Source: Verrucomicrobiota bacterium (lineage in GTDB: Bacteria; Verrucomicrobiota; Verrucomicrobiia; Limisphaerales; J093). From it: a stretch of 64,000 nt of DNA. The position numbers and the translations under genes were made by a program. The notes under the pieces are model-generated. The model worked only from the letters and a program-made list of their open reading frames with translations. It ran no database searches and was not told the DNA's origin. Numbering within the stretch: position 1 is the first letter of the stretch; every line of letters starts with the position of its first letter. The stretch lies in the NCBI GenBank assembly GCA_022710935.1, contig JAKLFY010000001.1, positions 124,001 to 188,000 of the forward strand, in the 5' to 3' direction. Positions 53,157 to 61,500 of this stretch are shown in pieces.

Positions 53157-55154
53157 ATGCTGCTGAAACTCCTTTACGACTTCGCCGAGTCACGCCGGCT
53201 CTTGGACCACCTCGCCTTCAAACGGAAAACGCCTGTCCGCTGGATCATCGAATTGGATGAAGAGGGCAAGCTGCTCGGTGTTGGGCCGCGCGAAACCCAA
53301 GGAAGCGAGCGCAACAAAGGAAAGGAATACGATGTGCCCAAAACCAGCCGCGCGACCGGCAGTGGCCAAGTGGCTGACTTCCTCGTTGACGACATCGGGG
53401 CGATATTCGGGCTCAATACCAAACCCGATCAGGAGTTAAAGCCACGCGCCATCACGAACCTTCGCGCCAAGCACGAGGACTTCTGGCGGCAAATCAAGGA
53501 AGCCCATGCTGTCACCGGGAAGCCTACGTTCCACGCGCTGCTTCGGTTTCGCGAGAGCCTCGCTGGTGCTCAGCCGAGTTTTCTTCGTCTGGACTCCAGC
53601 GGCTCACCAAAGTGGATAATACGTCGCGCCAGCGATGACGAAGTCCGGCTGGGGAATGACCTGTTCACATTTGATGTCGGCGGCATCCTGATTGACGACG
53701 AGGCAGTTTGCCAATACTGGCGACAGGTTCACGGCAAAGAGATGACTCAGGCGGAGGAAGCGGCTCAAATGGGCGTGTGCCTCATCACTGGTGAAACCGG
53801 AGTTCCAATCGCCCGCACGCATACCCCAATGGTGACCGGGCTTCCGAAGCCGGCGAAAGGGACTGGTGCCGGGATCGTCGGAGCAGACAAAGCAGCTTTC
53901 TGGTCCTACGGGCTCCAAAAGGCAGCGATTGAGGAGGCCGGCGAGGAACCAGGGGGCGGCCGGGACAAGAATCCTGGCTACCTGTCACCCTGCTCGATAC
54001 GCGCTTCGAAAGGCTACTTGCTCGCGTTGCAGCATCTTTCCTCTCACGACGATCATTGGTTGGCGCTTGGCCCGGCCTGGCTTTGCTTCTGGGCAGCGGA
54101 AACCGAAAAAGCGTCCGGCCTTTTCGCTCAACTCCTGCGCAGGCCTGACACGTTGACGATCCGGCGGTTCATGACGTCGCCGTGGAGCGGGCTGGAAAAG
54201 CCTCCGCCGGACACCGAGAAGTTCAATGTCGTGACGCTTACGGCTGCAGGCCCGCGCATTGTTGTGAAGGACTGGCTCCAAGTCAGCCTCGGTGAAGCCG
54301 TCGTCAATTTCAAAGCGTGGTTCGGCGACATGGAGATCCAGCCCATCAATTGGGGCAACGTGGAAGACGACGACGACCGCGCACCGCTGTCCGTTCGCCG
54401 ACTGGCGCATGCGACTTTGCGCCCGGACAGTCGGGGGCGTTTCGACGAGGACAAGTTGAAACCTGACCTGATGGCCTCCCTTTATCGTGCCGCGCTGAGC
54501 GGAAGCGCGCCCTCCATCACTCTCCTGAAGCCGCTGTTGGAACGGCTCCAGGCCAACATCGCCAAGACCGGAACGAAGGCGCTGTACGACCAATCGCGCT
54601 TTGCCCTGCTCCGGCTCATCGTCAACCGCCACCACCGAAACCGAAACGAACAAAACATGCAAATTCAGGCAAAACTCCCAGCCAAGACCGACGACACCGC
54701 CTACAACTGCGGATGTCTGCTCTCGGTTCTCAACAGCCTCCAGCGTTCCGCCCACGACGGGAAGCTCCAAGGGGCGAGTATCGCGGAGCGATACTACGGC
54801 TCCGCTTCAACCAACCCAAGCGCCGCGTTCTCCATCCTCTGGCGCTTGCACCAGCACCACTTGAAGAAGCTGCGGCAGAAAGGCGAGAAGGGCCAGAGAG
54901 CTGCTCATCGAATCAAGGAGAGCATCACGGGCATTTGCTCGCAGTTCGCGCCGCCCAAGCCGTGCCAGCCTCCGCAAATGCCGCGTGTCTTCACGCTGGT
55001 CGAACAGGCGCGTTTTGCCTTGGGTTTTTACCAGCAGGAGGCCGCTCGCGCTGAAGCCGTCCGGCTTTGGAAGGAAAAGCAGCTTGCGGCGGGCAAACCT
55101 GCCGCCGAGGAGGAGGCCCCGGAGGAAGAACTTTTCGCGGACAACCAAGTTTAA
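53157..55154 (+). CDS. cas8c: Cas8c (Csd1), type I-C Cascade large subunit
   Basis: 665 residues, close to the Csd1 length (about 600). It has the typical I-C start LLKLLYDFAESRRL, followed by a beta-rich N-terminal part (KRKTPVRWIIELDEEGKL), VADFLVDDIGAIFG, FWRQIKEAHAVTG, the CLITGETGVPIARTHTPM block, and a C-terminal helical part (YYGSASTNPSAAFSIL, LVEQARFALGFYQQEAA). Cas8c recognises the PAM and anchors Cascade; part of the C-terminus can also be made as a small subunit (Cas11c) from an internal start in other I-C systems. I did not identify a specific internal start here. Confidence 0.95.
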   Translation: MLLKLLYDFAESRRLLDHLAFKRKTPVRWIIELDEEGKLLGVGPRETQGSERNKGKEYDVPKTSRATGSGQVADFLVDDIGAIFGLNTKPDQELKPRAITNLRAKHEDFWRQIKEAHAVTGKPTFHALLRFRESLAGAQPSFLRLDSSGSPKWIIRRASDDEVRLGNDLFTFDVGGILIDDEAVCQYWRQVHGKEMTQAEEAAQMGVCLITGETGVPIARTHTPMVTGLPKPAKGTGAGIVGADKAAFWSYGLQKAAIEEAGEEPGGGRDKNPGYLSPCSIRASKGYLLALQHLSSHDDHWLALGPAWLCFWAAETEKASGLFAQLLRRPDTLTIRRFMTSPWSGLEKPPPDTEKFNVVTLTAAGPRIVVKDWLQVSLGEAVVNFKAWFGDMEIQPINWGNVEDDDDRAPLSVRRLAHATLRPDSRGRFDEDKLKPDLMASLYRAALSGSAPSITLLKPLLERLQANIAKTGTKALYDQSRFALLRLIVNRHHRNRNEQNMQIQAKLPAKTDDTAYNCGCLLSVLNSLQRSAHDGKLQGASIAERYYGSASTNPSAAFSILWRLHQHHLKKLRQKGEKGQRAAHRIKESITGICSQFAPPKPCQPPQMPRVFTLVEQARFALGFYQQEAARAEAVRLWKEKQLAAGKPAAEEEAPEEELFADNQV

Positions 55155-55179
55155 CCAAAACCAAAAACACACGAAATCC

Positions 55180-56184
55180 ATGAACACAGACCTGATAAAC
55201 CGCCACGACTTCCTGCTCTTGTTCGAAGTCACAAATGGCAACCCCAACGGCGATCCGGACATGGGCAACATGCCCCGTCTGGACCCAAATACGAATCGAG
55301 GCATTGTTTCCGATGTTTGCCTGAAACGCAAAGTGCGCAATTACTTCACGCACTTCGCGCCAGCGGCTGAAGACGGACACGACTACCGCATTTTCATTCA
55401 GCAGGGCGCGGTCTTGAATGAGTTGATTGACGAAGCCGAGCCTCACGCCAACCAGCGCGCCAACCCGGAGGAGAACCGTGACGAATGGGAGCGAGAGGCG
55501 CTTGAGTGGCTTTGCCGGCGTTACTACGACCTACGCGCCTTTGGTGCCGTGCTCTCTACGAAGAACAAAGTCTTCAAAGGCTCCGCCTACGGCCAAGTGC
55601 GGGGGCCGGTTCAGTTCACCTTTGGGCAGTCCTTCCACCCAATCACGCCCCTCGAAGTCTCGATTACTCGCTGTGCCGTCACAAACGCGCAGGAGAAGAA
55701 GGAAGTCGAGGATGCGGAAGCCCAACAACCCGGCAGCGGACGCAATCGTACCATGGGCAACAAACACATCGTCCCGTACGCCCTCTACGCGGCCAAAGGC
55801 TACGTCTCGCCCGCCTTTGCCGAACGCACGGGCTTCACCGATGCCGATCTCGAGCATCTGTTTCAGGCGCTGCTAAACATGTTCGAGCACGACCGTTCCG
55901 CCGCCCGAGGCGAGATGATCGTGCGCGGCCTCTACGACTTCGAGCATTGCGGCACCCAACACCCAAACAACGCCGAGCAGAATCGCCGGGAGGCCCGCCT
56001 CGGCTGCCACCACGCCCACAAGCTCATTGAGGGCGTCAAGATCGCGCTGAAGGACGGCAAGACCTTCCCCGAGTGCTTTGCCGACTACGATGTGAAGTGC
56101 GAGTGGACTGAAACCAACCTCCCCAAGGGCATCAAGTTGAACCTGCGGCATGAAGGGCGATCCCTCGGCCCCAATCAAGGCTGA
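55180..56184 (+). CDS. cas7: Cas7c (Csd2), type I-C Cascade backbone subunit
   Basis: 334 residues from ATG 55180. The open frame extends upstream into cas8c, but the start MNTDLINRHDFLLLFEVTNG is the Cas7 N-terminus. The RAMP block NPNGDPDMGNMPRLD, the RGIVSDVCLKRKVRNYF region and AYGQVRGPVQFTFGQSFHPI follow, then TMGNKHIVPYALYAAKGYVS. Several copies form the helical backbone along the crRNA spacer. It is somewhat longer than the usual ~285 residues, mainly from an Asn/Glu-rich loop (VEDAEAQQPGSGRNR). The gene starts 25 bases after cas8c. Its stop at 56184 lies 49 bases before the cas4 start I prefer. Confidence 0.95.
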   Translation: MNTDLINRHDFLLLFEVTNGNPNGDPDMGNMPRLDPNTNRGIVSDVCLKRKVRNYFTHFAPAAEDGHDYRIFIQQGAVLNELIDEAEPHANQRANPEENRDEWEREALEWLCRRYYDLRAFGAVLSTKNKVFKGSAYGQVRGPVQFTFGQSFHPITPLEVSITRCAVTNAQEKKEVEDAEAQQPGSGRNRTMGNKHIVPYALYAAKGYVSPAFAERTGFTDADLEHLFQALLNMFEHDRSAARGEMIVRGLYDFEHCGTQHPNNAEQNRREARLGCHHAHKLIEGVKIALKDGKTFPECFADYDVKCEWTETNLPKGIKLNLRHEGRSLGPNQG

Positions 56185-56233
56185 CGTGTCCGGCGTGCCA
56201 CAAGCCGGCTCTACAATCGGGAGGGAGCGGGAG

Positions 56234-56881
56234 ATGATCCCGCTCTCCGCCCTTAACCACTACCTGTTCTGCCCTCGGCGTGCCGCCCTGATCCACGTCG
56301 AGGGCATCTTCGAGTCCAACGAGCACACGCTGCGCGGCGACATCGTGCACGAGCACACGGACCTGCGCGGCTACGAGGTGAGGCAGGGCGTGACGTTGTT
56401 GCGCGCCCTGCCGGTGTTCTCGGTGCGGCTGGGCCTCAACGGCAAATGCGACATCGTGGAGGCCGAGCCCGCGCGGGCCATCTCGAATTTCAAATCTCAA
56501 ATTTCAAATTTCAGATTCCTGAAGCCGGTCGAGTTCAAGCTGGGGAGGCGGCGGCGATGGGAGAACGACGACGCCCAGCTCTGCGCCCAGGCGCTCTGCC
56601 TCGAGGAGATGTTCGGAATCCCGGTGCCGCGCGGCGCCGTCTTCCATGCCGACAGCAAACGCCGCCGCGAGGTCGAATTCACGCCGGGACTTCGGAGACT
56701 CACCGAGGAAGCGACCAGGGAACTCCACGCCCTGCTCTCCGCAGGACCCGAGCGGTCATTGCCGCCCGCCGTCTTCAAGTCCGCCTGTCAGGAATGCTCC
56801 CTCTACGAAGTCTGCCTCCCGCAAGTCACGTCGCAACCCGCCACGCTGGCGCAGGCCAGTCGGGCTTTGTTCCAGACCTGA
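56234..56881 (+). CDS. cas4: Cas4 adaptation nuclease (RecB-like), with in-frame heptamer insertion
   Basis: 215 residues from ATG 56234, preceded by a GGGAG-rich ribosome-binding site. Upstream in-frame starts (GTG 56186, ATG 56150) would overlap or abut cas7. The N-terminal Fe-S Cys is in LNHYLFCPRRAAL, the His in GDIVHEHTD, the acidic residues in LNGKCDIVEAE and KPVEFKLG, the Gln in DDAQLCAQAL, and the three C-terminal Cys in SACQECSLYEVC. Cas4 trims and selects PAM-bearing prespacers for Cas1-Cas2. Between CDIVEAEP and LKPVEFK the peptide ISNFKSQISNFRF is encoded by an AT-rich 7-base tandem repeat not found in other Cas4 proteins I know. It lies in a loop between catalytic strands. Confidence 0.93.
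   Translation: MIPLSALNHYLFCPRRAALIHVEGIFESNEHTLRGDIVHEHTDLRGYEVRQGVTLLRALPVFSVRLGLNGKCDIVEAEPARAISNFKSQISNFRFLKPVEFKLGRRRRWENDDAQLCAQALCLEEMFGIPVPRGAVFHADSKRRREVEFTPGLRRLTEEATRELHALLSAGPERSLPPAVFKSACQECSLYEVCLPQVTSQPATLAQASRALFQT
56486..56513. repeat. Heptamer tandem repeat, 4 x AATTTCA, inside cas4
   Basis: Four contiguous 7-base units (AATTTCA, AATCTCA, AATTTCA, AATTTCA) within an otherwise GC-rich gene. It changes no stop or frame in cas4 as read. Unit length equals that of the intergenic repeat at 41991-42025. Confidence 0.85.
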
Positions 56882-56886
56882 ATCTC

Positions 56887-57984
56887 ATGGCCGACATCCA
56901 GCAGAACACCCTCTATCTCATCACGCGCGGCAGCTACCTGAGCCGCGATCATCTGACGCTGATCGCCGAAGTGCCGGTCTACCCGTCGGATCTGCCCGAG
57001 GAGGAGCGGTCGCGTGAGAAGGCGGCCGACTGGCGGAAGCTCTCGATCCCAATCCATCATCTCGAGTCGGTGTGTGTGTTCGGCGCCAGCACGGTCAGTC
57101 CGCCGGCGCTGGACCTGTGCTGGGACCACGGGGTCGGAGTGAACTTCCTGAGCGATCACGGCCATTTTCAGGCCCGGCTGACCGGGGTGGCCGATACCAG
57201 CGTGACCCTGCGCCGGACGCAGTTCCGGGCGGCGGACGACCCGGCGAAGAGCGCGGCGATCGCCCGGCAGATCGTGGGCGGCAAGCTGCAGAACTCCCGC
57301 AACAGCCTCCTGCGCGCGGGACGCGAAACCGGGAGCGAGGGCGAGCAGGCCCGCTTGCAGGAGGTGGTCGATGGGCTCGCCCGCCAACTCCAGTACCTGG
57401 GAGCCCTTTCGCCGGCCACAAGCCCGCTCGACACCATACGGGGCGCGGAGGGGATGGGATCACAGCAGTACTTCTCCGTGTTCACGTTCCTGCTCAAGCA
57501 ACAACGGGACGCGTTTGCCTTCACCACGCGCAGCCGCCGTCCGCCCCGCGACCGCGTGAACTGCCTGCTGTCGTTCCTCTACGCCCTGGTCCGGCACGAT
57601 TGCGTGGCCGCATTGACATCGGTTGGCCTGGACCCGTTCGTGGGCTTCCTGCATGCGGATCGCCCCAACCGGCCGTCGCTGGCGCTGGACCTCATGGAGG
57701 AGTTCCGTCCATGGCTGGCCGACCGCCTGGCAGTCACCCTGATCAACCGGCAGCAGGTCGATCCGGGGGACTTTGTGGTCCGTGAAGGCGGCGCGGTCGA
57801 ATTCACGGAGGCCGGGCGGAAGCGAGTGATCAAGGCCTACCAGGAGCGAAAGCAGGAAAGCCTCAACCACCCGTTGCTTGGACAGAACCTCCGGGTGGCC
57901 CAAATGCCGTTTGTCCAGGCCCGAATCCTGGCCCGCCATCTGCGGGGCGACCTGCCCGACTACATGCCGCTCGTGCCAAAATAG
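56887..57984 (+). CDS. cas1: Cas1 spacer-integration nuclease
   Basis: 365 residues from ATG 56887, five bases after the cas4 stop; the open frame upstream belongs to the cas4 region. The start IQQNTLYLITRGSYLSRDH is typical of I-C Cas1. The metal-binding triad is seen as the Glu in IRGAEGMGSQQYFSVF (about residue 190), the His in VGFLHADRPNRPS (about 255) and the acidic residue in ALDLMEEFRPWLADR (about 268). Two Cas1 dimers and a Cas2 dimer form the integrase that inserts new spacers at the leader end. A long charged part (RETGSEGEQARL) links the N- and C-terminal domains. Confidence 0.96.
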   Translation: MADIQQNTLYLITRGSYLSRDHLTLIAEVPVYPSDLPEEERSREKAADWRKLSIPIHHLESVCVFGASTVSPPALDLCWDHGVGVNFLSDHGHFQARLTGVADTSVTLRRTQFRAADDPAKSAAIARQIVGGKLQNSRNSLLRAGRETGSEGEQARLQEVVDGLARQLQYLGALSPATSPLDTIRGAEGMGSQQYFSVFTFLLKQQRDAFAFTTRSRRPPRDRVNCLLSFLYALVRHDCVAALTSVGLDPFVGFLHADRPNRPSLALDLMEEFRPWLADRLAVTLINRQQVDPGDFVVREGGAVEFTEAGRKRVIKAYQERKQESLNHPLLGQNLRVAQMPFVQARILARHLRGDLPDYMPLVPK

Positions 57985-58038
57985 CGGGAAACCAGTGCAG
58001 CGGCAGTCACCATCCGGACTCAACTCAATCCACGCGCC

Positions 58039-58329
58039 ATGCTGATCCTGGTCACCTACGACGTCTCGACTGTGGAAGCGGCTGGACGCCGTCGATTGCG
58101 GCGCGTTGCACGAGCGTGCGAGGACTATGGCACGCGTGTCCAGAAATCCGTCTTCGAATGCCAGGTGGGCCAGAAAGAATGGGTGAGCCTGCGCGATCGC
58201 CTGCTGCGCGAGTACAAGGAGGAGGAAGACTCCCTGCGCTTCTACTTTCTGGACGCCGCCGCCGCCAACCGTACAGAACATCACGGGGTAGCCAAGCCCG
58301 TGGATCTGACCGAACCACTGATCTTGTGA
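58039..58329 (+). CDS. cas2: Cas2 adaptation protein
   Basis: 96 residues, the normal length. It starts MLILVTYDVSTVEAAGRRRL with the conserved Asp, followed by RRVARACEDYGTRVQKSVFE, and ends SLRFYFLDAAAANRTEHHG, a ferredoxin-like fold. It forms the core dimer of the Cas1-Cas2 integrase. It is the last gene of the operon, 54 bases after cas1 and 187 bases before the first CRISPR repeat. Confidence 0.96.
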   Translation: MLILVTYDVSTVEAAGRRRLRRVARACEDYGTRVQKSVFECQVGQKEWVSLRDRLLREYKEEEDSLRFYFLDAAAANRTEHHGVAKPVDLTEPLIL

Positions 58330-58516
58330 ACACGTCTCCGCGAACCCCAAGCGTCGGCTTGACCACCGATGTTTCGCGCCGGGCCAAAAACCCAGCAAAA
58401 CACATCCGCCCCGCCAGTTCTTTGACATGTCAACCTCGGTCGGACGGATGTGGATTGGCAAGTTCGCGAAAGTGGGTTAGTAACGTCTTGCGGTCGAACC
58501 GGAAGGGCCGACCGAG
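58330..58516 (+). promoter_or_regulatory. CRISPR leader
   Basis: 187 bases between cas2 and the first repeat, so the leader side of the array is known. It contains a perfect 12-base palindrome TTGACATGTCAA (58422-58433), whose first six bases could serve as a -35 box. It also holds a 10-bp inverted repeat: CCTCGGTCGG (58434-58443) and CCGACCGAGG (58508-58517), the right arm abutting and including the first base of repeat 1. Such sequences may position Cas1-Cas2 or drive pre-crRNA transcription. No -10 box is obvious. Confidence 0.7.
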
Positions 58517-61500
58517 GTCGCCCCGGTGTTCGCACCGGGGCGCGGATTGAAACGGGCACGTCGGGCGGCGCTTGTGGGCGTGCGGGTGTCGCCCCGGTGT
58601 TCGCACCGGGGCGCGGATTGAAACCGCGCCGCATGAAATGACGCGGCTGTCCGGCGAAGTCGCCCCGGTGTTCGCACCGGGGCGCGGATTGAAACCCGTG
58701 TGGCTTTGGGTGAATCATTGGAGTTGGCTTGTCGCCCCGGTGTTCGCACCGGGGCGCGGATTGAAACATCGTGTGTCCCGGCGTTCGCGCGGTGTGCGGG
58801 GTCGCCCCGGTGTTCGCACCGGGGCGCGGATTGAAACCCGCTTGGTAAGTAGTCACCAAGTGTAACGGTTCAGTCGCCCCGGTGTTCGCACCGGGGCGCG
58901 GATTGAAACCCGGCGCATATCCAACAAGGGAACACTGTGACCGGTCGCCCCGGTGTTCGCACCGGGGCGCGGATTGAAACCTCGATGATCGTTGGGGACC
59001 CCGGCGGCGGTGGTGTCGCCCCGGTGTTCGCACCGGGGCGCGGATTGAAACCGAACAGGGAACGCGAATCGAAAATCGAGTGGCTGGTCGCCCCGGTGTT
59101 CGCACCGGGGCGCGGATTGAAACTGGCCCAAACTGGCCGGGGATGACGTGCTCAACGAGTCGCCCCGGTGTTCGCACCGGGGCGCGGATTGAAACAACTG
59201 GGTCGCTCGTATTAACAGACTCCGAGGGAAGTCGCCCCGGTGTTCGCACCGGGGCGCGGATTGAAACACGGCGTACGTGGACGGGCTCGCGGCTAGCAGC
59301 GGTCGCCCCGGTGTTCGCACCGGGGCGCGGATTGAAACAGGCAGTGTAACTATTGACGCAACCTCGACGGACGTCGCCCCGGTGTTCGCACCGGGGCGCG
59401 GATTGAAACTGCCGCTTGCACGTAGATAGGTGCAAGCGGTCCGGTCGCCCCGGTGTTCGCACCGGGGCGCGGATTGAAACGCAACGGATTCGCGGGCAAA
59501 ATCACCGAGCGCGGAGTCGCCCCGGTGTTCGCACCGGGGCGCGGATTGAAACTAGCGTAACAGGTAGTGGGACTACAGTCATCAATATGTCGCCCCGGTG
59601 TTCGCACCGGGGCGCGGATTGAAACAGCCGTGATCCTCAGATCGTCCGCAAGTGCTGTAGTCGCCCCGGTGTTCGCACCGGGGCGCGGATTGAAACTCGA
59701 ACATGTAGGCATCTCGCCGGGCTGGTGTGCGTCGCCCCGGTGTTCGCACCGGGGCGCGGATTGAAACTAGATCGAGTTGCCTTCCCTATAGGCGGTGATA
59801 ACGTCGCCCCGGTGTTCGCACCGGGGCGCGGATTGAAACCGTAACTGTAGAGTAGAACAAGCGATGATCTGTCGTCGCCCCGGTGTTCGCACCGGGGCGC
59901 GGATTGAAACGAGTCGAGCGACACAATCGAGGGCGTGGTGACGGGTCGCCCCGGTGTTCGCACCGGGGCGCGGATTGAAACCTGGGGGCCGGCTGGCAGC
60001 GGGAGGAGGAGGTAAGGTCGCCCCGGTGTTCGCACCGGGGCGCGGATTGAAACAACGCAATTGTGTAGCGCGTATATAGAGGGATTGGTCGCCCCGGTGT
60101 TCGCACCGGGGCGCGGATTGAAACACTTCTCACACTGCCGGTACGTTTACCATTGCTTTGTCGCCCCGGTGTTCGCACCGGGGCGCGGATTGAAACCGAT
60201 TACAATCTGTCCAGCGTGACGAACTTATCCAGTCGCCCCGGTGTTCGCACCGGGGCGCGGATTGAAACCCGCCACGACCAGGCTGAGGTCGGCACGCCCG
60301 AGGTCGCCCCGGTGTTCGCACCGGGGCGCGGATTGAAACCACTCGCGTCGCGGCTGGATCACAGCGAGCCAGTGGTCGCCCCGGTGTTCGCACCGGGGCG
60401 CGGATTGAAACACCGCGCTGATGCGCGTTTTGGTGGACGGCAACGAGTCGCCCCGGTGTTCGCACCGGGGCGCGGATTGAAACCGCAGCGCTCGAGGCCT
60501 CGACAGCCCCCTGCGCAGTCGCCCCGGTGTTCGCACCGGGGCGCGGATTGAAACTACTCCAGATCTAAGGCAGGCCTAAATCGTTGGTGTCGCCCCGGTG
60601 TTCGCACCGGGGCGCGGATTGAAACTGCCAGTTCGACGCGAAGAAGCTGAAGCGCGTCGAGTCGCCCCGGTGTTCGCACCGGGGCGCGGATTGAAACCTT
60701 TTCGACGTCCCGCACGGTGACCATCACATGCGTCGCCCCGGTGTTCGCACCGGGGCGCGGATTGAAACTTGAAGTCGTGGCCATACTTGAGTTTTTCGCG
60801 AAAGTCGCCCCGGTGTTCGCACCGGGGCGCGGATTGAAACCGCTCGATCTGCCGTCGGGCGTGACGGTCACGACGTCGCCCCGGTGTTCGCACCGGGGCG
60901 CGGATTGAAACCTTCGAGGGTCGGCGGCGGCTGAGTATGCCGCGCAGTCGCCCCGGTGTTCGCACCGGGGCGCGGATTGAAACCTGGTATCGGGCAGCCT
61001 TGCCGACTAGGTCTTTGGTCGCCCCGGTGTTCGCACCGGGGCGCGGATTGAAACTTACCGACTCCGGTCTGGGCCAGGCAGGCGAAGACGTCGCCCCGGT
61101 GTTCGCACCGGGGCGCGGATTGAAACAAGCCTCGTATTACTGGAGACTCTGGGGCCGTGTGTCGCCCCGGTGTTCGCACCGGGGCGCGGATTGAAACAAA
61201 GTGGTCGAGTTCATCTTCGGTTGGCTCTGGACGTCGCCCCGGTGTTCGCACCGGGGCGCGGATTGAAACCAGCTCCCCGCGCTCCCTGCGACCGCCGCCT
61301 GGAGTCGCCCCGGTGTTCGCACCGGGGCGCGGATTGAAACTCGACCCTCAGGTCCGACCCTCGAACCGTATTCAGTCGCCCCGGTGTTCGCACCGGGGCG
61401 CGGATTGAAACTCATTGACCAGGTCCTTGATGATCCGCATGAGCAGTCGCCCCGGTGTTCGCACCGGGGCGCGGATTGAAACGAGGTGAGGGACGGGGAG

